Source of the DNA: Pollenia angustigena
Lineage: Eukaryota > Arthropoda > Insecta > Diptera > Polleniidae
Reading direction: 5' to 3'
Length of the DNA stretch: 64,000 nt
NCBI GenBank assembly: GCA_930367215.1
Contig: OV884059.1
Coordinates: 26,870,945-26,934,944 of the forward strand
The notes under the pieces are model-generated. The model made no database searches, had not been told where the DNA came from, and saw only the letters and a list, made by a program, of their open reading frames with translations. A program made the position numbers and the translations under genes. Numbering within the stretch: position 1 is the stretch's first letter; every line of letters starts with the position of its first letter. Shown here piece after piece: positions 1-11,488 of this stretch.

Positions 1-10
1 AATTTTATTT

Positions 11-114
11 AAGTCGATACTGAACGAACCGATATTATTTTTTTACTATTGTGAAACTCAAATTAATGCTTTATAACACTGAAAAAATAATTCAGATTCG
101 TTCAGTATTGACTG
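11..114. repeat. short hairpin (MITE-like inverted repeat)
   Basis: AGTCGATACTGAACGAA near 12 is repeated in inverted form as TTCGTTCAGTATTGACT near 98-113, which makes a roughly 100-bp fold-back unit. No duplicated target site is clear. A small non-autonomous DNA element is the simplest reading. Confidence 0.5.
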
Positions 115-303
115 AAATAATTAGTTATTAAATTGCTTCCGAATCGAGAAAGTGCTCGATCACGACTGCCAGAATCAGGTCCAAGCATACGTACACGAGT
201 GAATTCGCCTACTGGACAAGCATGCTTGACGTGTTAATCGACCAGAAAAAAACTATGGAAACTAGTGCAAACAGTTAATAATTATACAAACACAATGGGT
301 TTA

Positions 304-428
304 GGGGTCTGTACACGGTAAAAATGCTTCGCCGTCATATCTAAATTTTTTTATTTTCCATCCAGCATACACACACACTAAAACTACCATAGCGCTTGAT
401 GAGAAATGCTTGACCGTGTACAGACCTC
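304..428. mobile_element. 125-bp MITE with TTA target duplication (PIF/Harbinger-like)
   Basis: The ends GGGGTCTGTACACGG and CCGTGTACAGACCTC are inverted copies. Each is flanked by TTA (301-303 and 429-431), the 3-bp TWA target duplication typical of PIF/Harbinger elements. It has no coding capacity. The superfamily call is an inference from the TSD alone. Confidence 0.7.
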
Positions 429-431
429 TTA

Positions 432-1212
432 ATATAATTCGGGAAATGTTAAGAATGCAGTCGATGTTAATGCAAGCTGTACTTAAAAAGCCATAAGTTG
501 TCTGAAAATTAAATACTTTCTTAATATAAATAAACAAATTGATGTTATGATGGTTTCTGAAACTCATTTTACCTCAAGGAATTCGACCAATGGTACACGA
601 TACCCCAAACAGGGGTTTGCTAGTTTCAAAAAGCACTTCGAGAAATTTTACACTAGAAAAAGTTTGCACTCGTTAACTTCAAAAATGTTGCACAGTGTTG
701 TTGGGTATGAGCTTCTTATATATTTAGCTATGTATATACACATATACTATTTAGTCTCTGGTACAACCCTGTGTTCTAGCAAACGTGCAGCAACAACAAC
801 AAAAATATGTGTCATGTGTTTGCAGGCAAAGCCATATTGTTTTTTGTGTGTGCGTTGAAGTTATTGTTTTACCTTTTTTTTTGGTTTTTGTTGCTGTGCC
901 ACTATTAAAACCAGCTGAACAATTTTATTGTTGTTGTTAAGGCAAAAAGGAGCTAAGAAAATTTAAACACACTCACTCATACACACATGATTCAGAGGAA
1001 TATGTACATAAATCAATAATAATCATTGAATTCACCTAAATACATACATATTAGGGCGATAACTTTTTGACATTTTTGCAAATATGAGTTCTCCCCAAGG
1101 TAAAATCATGTAGGGCATGAAAAATATTAAGAACTGCATTTTTAGTTTTTCGCTATTGTTAAAAAAAAGTATACGCCCCAAACTTCATTAAGTTTTTAAT
1201 TAAAATGTTAAT
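432..1212. other. no gene or repeat recognised
   Basis: AT-rich sequence with short tracts such as acacatatac and caacaacaac. The open reading frame at 547-858 has no recognisable domain and a composition expected by chance. Confidence 0.5.
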
Positions 1213-1904
1213 TATACCCACACCACAAAAGCATTTGTGCTGATGTGTGTAACGTCTTAAAATATTGGTCCTAGACCCACCTTAAAGTATACCGATCGAC
1301 TCAGAATCACTTTCTGAGTCGAACTAACGATGTCCGTACGTCTGGCTGGCAGGCTGGCTGTCCATGTAACCTTGTGCGCATAGTAAAGGTCGCAATTTTG
1401 GGGATAATTTGATACAATTTGGGGCATAGGTTCTTATTGACACAAGGACCAAGCTTATTGAAAATGGGCCAAATCGTAGGACCACGAGGGAAGATAGGGG
1501 GAAATTTCTTCCTCTCAGAAACTATCAAACCGATTTTAATGAAATTTAAAACATACATAGAACCATATCTTAATGGACACAAAAGGGATGCATCTTTTAA
1601 AAAATAGGACCACGAGGGGAGATAGGGCCAATTTCTGCCTCTCAAACCGATTTTAATGAAATTCAAAACATAGATAGATCCATATCTATATGGACACATA
1701 TCCTATACAATTTTTCAAAAATAGGACCACAAGGGGAGGTAGAGGGCAATTTCTGCCTCTCACAAACTTTAAAACCGAGTTTAACGACTTTTATAAATAT
1801 AGATAAACCCATATTTATATGGACATATAAGCATGATGTGTTTTTTAATAGTGTGGTGTTGGGTATCATATGGTAAGGCTTGACCGACTATACTTTCTTA
1901 CTTG
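1213..1904 (+). repeat. DINE-1/Helentron-like interspersed repeat, copy 1
   Basis: It starts TATACCCACACC and contains the stem GACTCAGA/TCTGAGTC near 1300-1320. It then carries about three degenerate internal units of roughly 110-130 bp, each with a 'GGACCACGAGGG' block and a 'CCGATTTTAATGAAATT' block. It ends with a GCTTGACCGACTATACTTTC-type tail and CTTG before a T-run. A very similar copy lies at 2496-3219. The shape (5' TATACCC block, internal tandem units, 3' hairpin tail) resembles DINE-1/Helentron-derived elements of flies; the family name is inferred. Confidence 0.6.
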
Positions 1905-2180
1905 TTTTTTTAATGAAATTATATACCTCATGTATTTATGTCATTATCATGTCATTTTGTCACATGTTTTGCAGTTAAATTAAATCAAGTCGAGCCATAA
2001 GCAAATTTGCTATTTTGTCCTAAATTCTTCTTCCTAATTACCAGAAAGTTTTAAAACCTATATGGGATTTTATTTGATATGCATGGTTTGAAATTTGGTT
2101 TTGAGACCACTGTTTCCAATAAAATAGTTTTATGCGTTAAATAAGACATTAATAAATTTTGCGAGAGCCCACGATTGTTA

Positions 2181-3933
2181 CGTCCCCTCAATATAACAAT
2201 AGCGTATAATTTTTTTGGGGTTTTGAGAAAATCGTGTTTAAAGTTTTTGTCAAATCGGATGCCTATTAAAACCTCCATGTCGCGGTAAATAAAAATTCTT
2301 CATATTGGATTTTTCGACGAATACATAATACCGTTTCTTGTCTTTAAATTGACCAATTTTTTTTATTCTACGCATCCTGTAAGACTATAATAAAGTCATT
2401 CAAAGTGCAAGTCAACCATATAGGCTATTTTATTTTTTAAGGAATTCGTATGATGTATCTGATACACTATTTTATTTTGTATGGTATACGCTGTTTATAC
2501 TCACACCACAATAGTGGAGAGGGTATTATGCATTTGTGCTGATGTGTGTAACGCCTTAAAATAGTGGTCCTACCCCCACCTTAAAGTATACCGATCTACT
2601 CAGAATCACTTTCTGAGTCGAACTAACGATGTACTTCCGGCTGGCTGGCAGGCTGGCTGGCAGGCTGGCAGGCTGTCCATGTAACCTTGTGCGCAAAGTA
2701 CAGGTCGCAATTTTGGAGATAGTTTGATCAAATTTGGGTCATAGGTTCTTATTGGCACAAGGACCAAGCCTATTGGAAATGGTCCGAATCGTAGGACCAC
2801 GAGGGAAGATAGGGGGAAATTTCTTCCTCTCAGAAGCTATCAAACCGATTTTAATGAAATTTAAAACATAGATAGAACCATATCTATATGGACACAAAAT
2901 GATTAAATTTAAAAAAAAATCGGACCACGAGGGGAGATAGGGGCAATGTCTGCCTCTCAAACCGATTTTAATGAAATTTAAAACATAGATAGATCCATAT
3001 CTATAGGGACACATTAGCTATACAGTTTTTAAAAAATAGGACAACAAGGGGAGGCGGGGGGCAATTTCTGCCTCTCACAAACTTTCAAACCTATTTTCAT
3101 GAAGTTCATAAACATAGATAAATCCATATTTACATGGACACATAAGCATGATGTGTTTTTAAAAACTGTGGTGTAGGGTATCATATGGTCGGGCTTGGCC
3201 GACTATACTTTCTTACTTGTTTTATTCAATAATTTTACAGTATTTTTATTAAAATATTTGATCACAAAAATATCAATTTGTAACATTATAAAACAGTGAT
3301 TAATTCATAGTTTTGTTTATTCAGTGGCACATATTCATTACTTTCCAATTTGGGTTATTATAAACAAAAAATTATGACAAATTAAGGTATACATTGCGTA
3401 AATAAAAAATAAAAAGAAGTATATTCGTCTTCTTTCTCTTCCTCTGCTACATCTAGCTCATCTAAATAATTTCGCTTCTTTCAACTTGGAAGTAAAAAGA
3501 AAATGACTTTGAGCCACGAGGAATGACATTCTTCTTGCACAAATTTTGGAGATCATGCAGCTTTCGGAATGAAACTATTTCTCAAACAATAGTGTATATT
3601 ATTATAAGCTATTTTATGAGTTAAAGTTTTCATAAATTGTATTTTTTTCTACAGGTTTAAATGGAGTATAATGCGTATACACTATTATTCTTTTAACAAC
3701 TTTGGAGTGGCAATTTCAAGTAAAATAGCGCATATTTGCATACACACTTATTAAAGGAAAATTTTGAACAAGAAATTATACACTATTTTTTCCAACGACA
3801 TTTTGACCCACTTTTTGGAAGTAGAATTTGACGAAATTTTGACCAGACATAAAATCAATGTTGGAGATTCCAAATATGCAATAAAAAAATAATAGCGTAG
3901 AGCACATACGCTATTGTTATATTAAGGGGACGG
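2181..3933. mobile_element. inverted-repeat element with TIR CGTCCCCTCAATATAAC, interrupted by a DINE-like copy
   Basis: CGTCCCCTCAATATAACAAT at 2181 and its inverted counterpart ending near 3931 form TIRs of about 26 bp, with AATAGCGTA just inside both. Variants of 'tacgctatt' and 'tacactatt' recur near both ends (about 2446, 2486, 3592, 3676, 3780, 3890, 3908), a subterminal motif array. The DINE-like repeat at 2496-3219 sits inside. There is no transposase and no clear TSD. Confidence 0.55.
2496..3219 (+). repeat. DINE-1/Helentron-like interspersed repeat, copy 2
   Basis: It is near-identical in order to 1213-1904. It opens with TATACTCACACCAC followed by the partner GTGGAGAGGGTATT, then the GACTCAGA/TCTGAGTC stem, a GGCTGGCAGGCTGGC minisatellite (about 2640-2672), and three internal units. 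The 3' hairpin GTCGG-GCTTGG-CCGAC (3188-3203) lies 16 nt before the end at CTTG|T. A hairpin shortly before the 3' terminus is a Helitron-type feature. Confidence 0.65.
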
Positions 3934-4260
3934 TTTCGTCGAGCACCGTCTGCAATTTCAAATCAACAACACAGTAATATGCGCGCATAACGTGGAATTG
4001 GATTAGTGCAAGACATATATCCACTTTGTTAAACATTGCGTAAATTGAACTTGAAGTTAATTTCTTTCAATTCCTAGTCAAAATCATATCGACCCCAAGC
4101 CACGAAAATAACGTAAGCGCCTAAAATCAAATTTTATAGGAGAGAATTTGTCGCTTAGAATAAAATGTTTCTTGCTATAAAATCGTAACGGTACGTATAA
4201 ATAAAAATGATTTTACTTCAAGCTCGATGGCAGTATTGAAAATAAATTTTATTTTAATAG
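3934..4260. other. no gene recognised
   Basis: AT-rich sequence. The last part (about 4220-4260) probably belongs to the same Penelope-like tail as the ribozyme-like motif that follows. Confidence 0.4.
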
Positions 4261-4300
4261 TTGCCAGTATTTCGATACTCTTTGAGTATCATCATCTGGG
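4261..4300 (-). ncRNA. orphan hammerhead-like motif from a Penelope-type pseudo-LTR
   Basis: On the minus strand the order is CCAG-ATGAT-GATACTC-AAA-GAGTATC-GAAATA-CTGG. This gives a perfect 7-bp stem II with an AAA loop, a GATGA-like core on one side, GAAA on the other, and a CCAG/CTGG closing helix. The layout matches the motif in the pseudo-LTRs of the Penelope-like element at 6797-10246 but with different stem bases. The catalytic box reads CAGATGA rather than CTGATGA, so cleavage activity is doubtful. No reverse transcriptase remains beside it. Confidence 0.45.
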
Positions 4301-4362
4301 ATTGTAAATAAATAATAAATAATTTCTTTGCAGCGTCTGTTGTTCAACGGTACCTTACATGC

Positions 4363-4852
4363 AGTCTACAACTGGCGTGAAATGTTTAACATTAACACTA
4401 ATATGATGTTAAGCTGGAGGTCCATACCATGCGTTTTCGCCTCCACGCAGCGCATGCTTTTCTAACCTTACTTGCATTCTACGTTTCAAGTTACATGCAA
4501 CGCTTTTTATGCAGCAGCAGCACAAGTAAAAATAAAATTTAATTTGTCAAAATCAGCTGTTTTGTTCGAACGCTGCTTGTGACGCTTACAAAAGTAGAAA
4601 GTAAACCTACTTTTCGTCTCAAGGCATCTACGCTTTTGTGCATGTAACTTTCTACGTATAACTACACATATTCTACTTTTTTGACAGCTGCGAAAAAGCG
4701 AGTAACGCGTGGTGTGGACCTCCAGCTCTACTGTTAACTATAGACTCATCATGTTAGAGGTTTTCTCATGTTATAACACGGTTGTAAATGCAAATGTTTT
4801 AACAACGCTTTTATAACATCATGTTATAACAGCAAATCATGTTAGTTGTAGA
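4363..4852. mobile_element. outer inverted-repeat MITE
   Basis: GTCTACAACT near 4368 and its inverse AGTTGTAGAC near 4841-4850 bracket repeated 'catgttataac'-type motifs (4772, 4817). A second MITE (4416-4727) is inserted in it. No clear TSD was found. Confidence 0.45.
4416..4727. mobile_element. nested MITE with TIR AGCTGGAGGTCCA
   Basis: GCTGGAGGTCCATACCATGC on the left pairs with the inverse of GCGTGGTGTGGACCTCCAGC on the right. The element is about 310 bp with no coding capacity. Its interior is GC-richer than the surroundings. Confidence 0.6.
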
Positions 4853-4980
4853 CGGGCAGTTATGTGACCATGACATTTTCGGAGATGATGCAAGTGCTGC
4901 CAATACAGTCATTTTGTATAAAAAACCAAAATTGAAAATGATGTCGCATACGTTATTTTCGCGGAATGGGCTCGATATAA

Positions 4981-5761
4981 TAGGTGCGTTTGAGTACTTT
5001 TACAGTAAAATGCAGTAAATGAGTAAACAAAAAAATTTTCTCTCACAAAAGGCTGTTGTCCAAAAAAGTACGCGAACGCAAAATTTGTAAAAATTCGTAA
5101 AAAAAAGGCAACAGCTGGTGGCAAATAATTGAAGTGTTGAAAAATATTGACACTTTTGACTAATCAACTCGTTTTCTTATCGGTACTCGATTAAATACTT
5201 TTTATTACACGAACATTTTTGGAAAATACAAACAAACTATTTTATGTAATCTTTCATATTTGTTTGTTTTTTATTTTATTTGATTTTACTAATTTGTAGC
5301 GGGTTAAATTATTTAAAAGAACATGAATAATTTTTTTGCTATTGATTACTTAGGTACCCAAATACTTACACTTTTAAAACTCTAAAAAATTAACATAACA
5401 AAAAAAAAAAAAATTCAAAAGTTTGTATTTAGCCAAATAAATGCTTCACAAACAAGTTTTTGTTTTGGTTTAATTTTAATTGCAACTTTTATTTTATTTA
5501 ACAATTTTTTCACAATTTGTATGCTTTTTATTTGTTACTTTTGTTTGTTTACCTTTTGAAACATATGTTTTTTTGATTTACTAAATTTTACTGCAAAAAT
5601 TTCTGCAGTAAAAATTTGTAAATAATTAGATAAGAACGGTCACTTTTCGCTTTCAATTTATGTTCTCATATACTGCATTTTGTGTACTCGAACGCAATTT
5701 CGTAAAATGCAGTAAAGTTTAGTAAAAAATAGTAAAAACTTTTGTGTTCTCGAACGCAACT
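4981..5761. mobile_element. 780-bp MITE with TIR G(G/T)TGCGTT(T/C)GAG
   Basis: The ends GGTGCGTTTGAGTAC and GTTGCGTTCGAGAACAC (inverted) are followed inward by repeats of TTTACTGCATTTTAC and its inverse. The flanks show TA on both sides (TAATA and TAATG), so the TSD is ambiguous. The short minus-strand frame at 4909-5124 is not thought to be a gene. Confidence 0.55.
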
Positions 5762-6795
5762 AATGTTAACATTTTTGTTAAGAATTATGTAAAAAAATTA
5801 AATACATTTTAGAAATAGCTTTTGGCGCGTTAAGTTTTTTCACCAAATTCAAATAAAAAAATGTTTTTTATTATCAAAACAATATAGACCGTAAGATAGA
5901 CCCTTGGGAGATGGACGTTCAATAAAAGTTATTACTCTAATACATATTATGTATTTAAAAATTAATAAAAGGTTATTAAATTATTAATCATTTTGTAAAT
6001 TTTAAAATAAAATAAAAATAATTTGGAAATTGGAATAGTTATTTAAACAAATCAGACTTTAAATAAGAGACATATGTAATAATAAGGGGACTCGTTCAAA
6101 CTACATACTAAAATTAGCAGCCCTTAAATTGTTTTCATTTAGCCACGTACCTCGCAGAAACACTGCATGACGTTTTTGCAAAGCCGTAATTGGTTGGTTT
6201 TTATGAATTAGGTACGTTCAACCTACAAAAAATATCATGTTTTTAATTTCCGGTGGGGTTAGGGCATAAAAAGTTTGTATCAGCTGTTTAAGTTCTGTTC
6301 AATTGAAAGTCTGTATGTGTGGTTTGTTTTTCGTTCTGGTCTTTTGCTAAGAAATCTGTTGAAAATAAAGTACAACGTTAAAGCTGGGATTTACTTCCCT
6401 AAACAATCGTATAATACATTCATTGGCTAATAGATTGATGTTTGACTATAGACTGCTCAAGCCGTCGTAATGGCGAAAGGGTAACACTGCAAAGAATTCT
6501 GATGATAAGAATGTGGTTGTTCTTGAAATATGTAAATTCGTCCTGAGTTCGAGCCCGTGTTCAGTCAAGGATTGAAAAAATAAGCCGTTTAAAATTTTTC
6601 AGTCGCATCATCTTTTTTAAAAACGGTTATTTTGGAATATCTCAAAAACTGTTCTACTTTCATATTCGGATTCAGCGGAAAATTTTACATAAAGATTAGG
6701 TGTCAAATTCATTTGGTCAAAAACTGTCACGTAGTGTTGTTAATAAATTTTAATTAATAACAGGTTATGAAATTACTTTTTTAATTAAAATATTT
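5762..6795. other. no gene recognised
   Basis: AT-rich DNA with no convincing reading frame. A few short inverted tracts are present, but nothing could be assigned. Confidence 0.4.
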
Positions 6796-6891
6796 TAAAT
6801 GTTATTTATTCTTATTTGACCTTTATTTTTATAATAACTTTTTTAATTATTTAAGCTTGAGGTCTTTTTTTATAAAATATTATATTTATTA

Positions 6892-7164
6892 TTTTCAGTT
6901 TATATGAATTGTTATACTTTAGTTAAATTTTATTTTTTGTTATAATGGTTTTTGAAAAAAATTTTTTATGACAAATAGGTTTTTGAATTTAATTTTTTGA
7001 CAAATTTTTTTTTTCATTATTTTGTTATCGTTTTTCGTTTTTATTAAACTTTGTTAATTTCCTGAAGGTGCTAACCAAAGGTTAGCGAAATATTGAAAAT
7101 AATAAATATAATATTTTATAAAAAAAGACCTCAAGCTTAAATAATTAAAAAAGTTATTATAAAA
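6892..7164 (+). repeat. left pseudo-LTR of the PLE, with hammerhead-like motif
   Basis: About 99% identical to 9972-10246 by eye. At 7062-7090 it holds CTGAAGG-T-GCTAACC-AAA-GGTTAGC-GAAA, a 7-bp stem II hairpin flanked by hammerhead-like core bases. One core base differs from the right copy (G for A). Confidence 0.8.
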
Positions 7165-7229
7165 ATAAAGGTCAAATAAGAATAAATAACATTTGAAAAT
7201 CAAGAGCACGAAGAGATTCAGAATTCATT

Positions 7230-9689
7230 ATGACGTACAATAACTTTAAGAAGAATCAACAAGCAAGAAGTTTAATTAATAAATACAAAGCTATAAGGGA
7301 CCGAATTATAAAAACAAAATCATCAATAGTTTTCTTAATTAGATGCAGAAATACAGGGATTATTCCAAAATTTATATCAAATTCCACAAAGAACATAACA
7401 AATATATATGAGATGGAGAGGAGACTTCCGGAGATTCAAGAAACTAGTTATAAGTATGTACACGAATTACAAAAAAAGATTTTAAGATTAACACTTAAAC
7501 ATAAACACAAATTACTGAAGCTTTTTCAAAGAGATTTGGAGATAGTGATTAGAAATTTACAAAGATGTTTAACGGAAGAGGAAATGAGACAATTTCTAAA
7601 ATTTGAAGAGAGAGTTGAGGCTTCTTTAAATGAGAAGGTAAGAAGAATTCATAGGAAAAAATATGATAAATTGAAGGAATTAAAGAATGAAGAATTATGA
7701 ATTAAAATAAATAATAAATTTTTTGTAAATAAAACTAAAGAGGATATTCCAAGGGATGTAAAGTGGATGTTATCATTAGGACCAAAATATGTTTTACCAG
7801 TTAGGAGGGAAAATTTCCCTAAGCTAAAAATTATAACAGAAGGAGAAGATTTAGTTCAAACAATAGAGGGGAAAGAAGATCAGGAAATAGCTAGAAATAA
7901 ATTGTCAACTATTTTGGACAATCACTTGAACAAAATGAGATTAGATAACAGGGATAAGTTTATATTGGATAAATTTAATAGGACAAAAAGTTTTTTAAGG
8001 AGAAATAGGAATATATTAGTATTAAAGGCAGATAAGGGTAACACAACCGTAGCTATGTATAAGGGAGATTATGACATAAGAATTAATAATATTATAGAAG
8101 ATGATGCAAAATATAAGGTGATCAATAGGGATCCTACGAGTAGATTGAAAAAACTAATAATGAAATTGTAGAAGATCTTTTTAGGCAGAAAATTATATCC
8201 ATATCCGAAAGACATAAACTTAAAACAAATATTGCTACTTCTCCTAAACTTTATGGTTTACCAAAAATTCACAAGGTCGACTTTCCTTTGAGACCAATAT
8301 GTTCTTTTATCAACTCACCCTCTTATGAATTGTGTAGATATTTGACGAATATTTTAAAAAGAATAACTGAACATTCTTTATATAATGTTAAAGATTCAGT
8401 GCAATTCAAAGAGAAGTTAAGTAATCATTGTATACAAACAAATGAAAAATTAATTTCATTAGATGTGGTATCGCTATTTCCTAGTGTACCAGTCGATTTG
8501 GCACTTGAAATAATAGAGAAAAGTAGAGCAATATACGAAAATTGACAAGGGACTGTTTTTAAGAATTTTAAAATTTTGTATAGAGGACAACAGATATTTT
8601 GGTTGTAATGGGAAAGTATATACACAACTGAAAGGACTTCCAATGGGATCTCCTGCTTCTCCAATTGTAGCGGATATTGTAATGGAAAGGTTACTTGACA
8701 CATCCATTGGAAAACTGAATATTAAACCTAAGATAATGATAAAATATGTTGACGACCTTTTCTGCATTATTACTGAAGGTGGGGTAAATAACTTGTTGGA
8801 CACATTTAATGAGTTTAATAGTAATATTAAGTTTACTTTGGAAATGGAAAGTAACTCAAAATTACCTTTCTTAGATACTTTAATAATAAGAAAGGGAAAT
8901 AATTTATTAATAGATTGGTATCAAAAACCAACAGCATCAGGCAGAATTTTAAATTATTATTCTGGACACAGTAGACGGATTATTATAAATACTGCTAGAA
9001 ATTTAATTAATAGGGTACTAACAATTAGTGACAAGGTTTATCATAGAAAAAACATAATTAGAATTAGAAATATATTAAGGGATAACAATTTTCCAAATAG
9101 TTTGAGTAATGGATTAATTAATCAATATAGAGATAGGAGTAATGGGAATGCTAGAATTATGAGAACAACAGAACCGATGATATACAAATCATTATCGTAT
9201 ATATCAAATGTTTCGGAAAGGATAAAAGAATCAAGAATCTTTGACACTGATAAATATAAGATAGCATATAAAGCTTATAATACATTGAATAGTTTATTTA
9301 GCAAGACAAAGGATAGAACTAGTAAATGGGATATGTCTAACATTGTCTACAAAATTCCTTGTAAAGGAAATGATAATGAAAGATGCAACCAGGTTTACAT
9401 AGGTACAACTAAGAACAAATTAAGGACTAGAATTGCGGGACATAGATCTGATCAAAAATATAGGGACATTAATTCTAAAAAGACAGCATTAAGTCATCAT
9501 TGTCATCAATCTAATCACTATCCAAATTTTGAAGAAGCGTCGGTTTTAAACACTGAAACTAACTACAAACGCAGATATATATTAGAAATGTTACACATAA
9601 TTAATACACCAATTGCACAGAGAATAAATTTTAAAGCAGACACAGAACATATAGCGAATAATTATAGGAATTTAGTTATTAAGGGATAG
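7230..9689 (+). pseudogene. PLE reverse transcriptase / GIY-YIG endonuclease, disrupted
   Basis: This encodes the single PLE protein, which copies element RNA and nicks target DNA in the nucleus. It begins with a basic, coiled-coil-like N-terminal part (7230-7700) that ends at a TGA (7698-7700). The same frame resumes to 8171 with the RT1 motif KADKGNTTV. A frameshift near 8145-8165 leads to PKLYGLPKIHK, LRPICSF and motif A SLDVVSLFPSVP. A second shift near 8530 leads to motif B LKGLPMGSPASP, the catalytic YVDD box (KYVDDLF) and LPFLD. The C-terminal domain (about 9320-9560) carries NIVYKIPC, VYIGTT, the arginine in RTRIAGH and an SHHCHQSNH cluster, the GIY-YIG endonuclease pattern of Penelope elements. 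Length and domain order fit the family. Two compensating frameshifts and one stop make it a pseudogene. Confidence 0.9.
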
Positions 9690-9971
9690 AAGATTAGATA
9701 TAATAATATAAATATAGGTACCTATCGCAGCCTTGGAACAAGAGGGTTCAATTTGTTACATGAAAACTAGGACCTTCTTGTCCTTAGGTCACGATATATA
9801 TGTATATTAGTTTGTAATAATGAAAATAAGTTTAATTATGTATGTAAGATAAGATAAAAATAAGTTTAGTTTTTTAAAAAATCTTTATTTTATAGGAATT
9901 TTCATTAGCCAAAATATTTTTTTATTATTGTAAATTTGGTTTTCGAATTAGGTTTATAGATAGGAAAAATT

Positions 9972-10246
9972 TTTTCAGTTTATATGAATTGTTATACTTT
10001 AGTTAAATTTTATTTTTTGTTATAATGGTTTTTGAAAAAAATTTTTTATGACAAATAGGTTTTTGAATTTAATTTTTTGACAAATTTTTTTTTTTTCATT
10101 ATTTTGTTATCGTTTTTCGTTTTTATTAAACTTTGTTAATTTCCTGAAGATGCTAACCAAAGGTTAGCGAAATATTGAAAATAATAAATATAATATTTTA
10201 TAAAAAAAGACCTCAAGCTTAAATAATTAAAAAAGTTATTATAAAA
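9972..10246 (+). repeat. right pseudo-LTR of the PLE, with hammerhead-like motif
   Basis: Direct repeat of 6892-7164. Core: CTGAAGA at 10144-10150 (fits CUGANGA), one extra T, stem II GCTAACC/GGTTAGC with loop AAA (10152-10168), then GAAA (10169-10172). Hammerhead motifs in PLE pseudo-LTRs are established knowledge. The extra base before stem II is a departure from the canonical core. Confidence 0.8.
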
Positions 10247-10280
10247 TATTTTAATGAAAATTAATTTTGATGAACTTAAG

Positions 10281-10374
10281 CCTGGAGGCAAATGACTGCA
10301 TTCGATATCGATTGAAATTACAAAACAATTCAAATGGAAATTTCGATCGATATCGAATGCTATAATTTGCTCCC
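10281..10374. repeat. 94-bp hairpin MITE
   Basis: GCATTCGATATCGATTGAAATT and AATTTCGATCGATATCGAATGC are inverted copies, bounded by GGAGGCAAAT and its near inverse ATTTGCTCCC. Non-coding. Confidence 0.55.
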
Positions 10375-10634
10375 TGATTTATAAAAATATCGAAAATTTC
10401 AATTAAACCATAAACAGTTAAAAAAAAAACAGACTAATTGTAAGTAAATAAATATTAAACCATATTAATTAGCAATGCTAAAAAAAAAACAGCTAAAAGT
10501 GAAAGGGGTCAAAAAATTAAACATTTTGCAACACCAAATCAGCCGGAAGCTTTTTGTTAATGTATAAACTATGCATGTATGTACGTACAGACGTATGTAT
10601 GTGTCAATAAAAACGTAAGTTATTTAAAATATAA

Positions 10635-11059
10635 AAAAAATTTCCCAGCGGTAAATATTGAAAGGACTGCAAGTGGCAGACCTTTTTGAAGGCCTCTATA
10701 CTCCTTTCTAAATGATTCGCTTCGCATGATATCCTGCCTTCTGAAGTATGCCTTCTATAAAGTATCAACTTCTTTTTAAAAGACCTTCTGAAATATTCAG
10801 TACACATTCGCTACTCCCTTCTTTGAGAAGGGAGAAAGGAAGGTGTTCAGTTTTATTTACTTTTTATTTTTAGTTACCTTTCTTACGCCCTTCTTTGGGA
10901 AGGGATCGAAGTTGTTTTTAAAGGAAGTGTGGAAGGCCTTGCGCCCAATGACAACCTGTGTAAAAAATAAATAAGTATGGAATGCGGCGAGAAGGGCTTC
11001 TGACTGCTTGTGACTGCTAAATAAGGCCTTCTATTAGGCCTCTTTGCTCCTTCTAGTTA
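10635..11059. mobile_element. MITE with TIR CCCAGCGGTAA
   Basis: The left end CCCAGCGGTAA is inverted at the right end as TTACCGTTGGG. The interior is rich in 'aaggcct' and 'gaagggag' motifs. Related fragments occur at 46257-46430 (ending ACTGCTGGG) and about 61480-61810. A 3-bp TTT flanks both ends, but in this context that is weak evidence for a TSD. Confidence 0.6.
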
Positions 11060-11488
11060 CCGTTGGGTTTAAAAACAAAAAATTATTTTACTTTTTTTAA
11101 AAAAAAAAAAAAACAAGCTTTAACTTAAATAACAATAGTTATTAGAAACAAAATCAAAATACATAAGTATAGAATAAAAAATAAAAGAATTAATAAATTA
11201 TTTATACTTCTGCTTTTGTTAAAGTGTATTATAGAAAAAAAAAAAAACATATCCGCGTGGTATTTTTATTACTTTATTGTTTTGAACGCATATTTGTTAT
11301 AATATTTTAAAAATTTGTTACTAAAGTTTGAAAAAAAAAAATATTCTCGCTAAAATTCCAGAATACATTTCAACCTTGAAGTTGATTGATTTCTAAAGAA
11401 GAAAAACGAGAATTCAATGATTGTTTTTTTTTTATTAATATATGTATGTACACATGTAAAACAAGTAAGTGTGTTTGTTCGAATCTTA
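11060..11488. other. no gene recognised
   Basis: AT-rich, with long A and T runs. Nothing recognisable. Confidence 0.4.

Larger units (their letters stand above)
6797..10246 (+). mobile_element. Penelope-like retroelement (PLE), nearly complete
   Basis: An RT plus GIY-YIG endonuclease frame is bracketed by two direct repeats (6892-7164 and 9972-10246), the pseudo-LTRs typical of PLEs. In front of the left repeat, 6797-6891 is an inverted copy of the end of the pseudo-LTR (7095-7195), another known PLE feature. The repeats differ by one substitution in the ribozyme-like core and a T-run length, which suggests a fairly recent insertion. The coding part has one in-frame stop and two frameshifts, so this copy is inactive. 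Confidence 0.9.

Noticed and set aside
547..858. 103-residue plus-strand frame
   Set aside because: No domain, no repeat conservation, low-complexity composition; expected by chance in AT-rich DNA.
7767..8171. Separate gene upstream of the PLE reverse transcriptase
   Set aside because: It holds the RT1 motif and stays in the frame of the upstream part; it is one broken PLE protein, not an extra gene.
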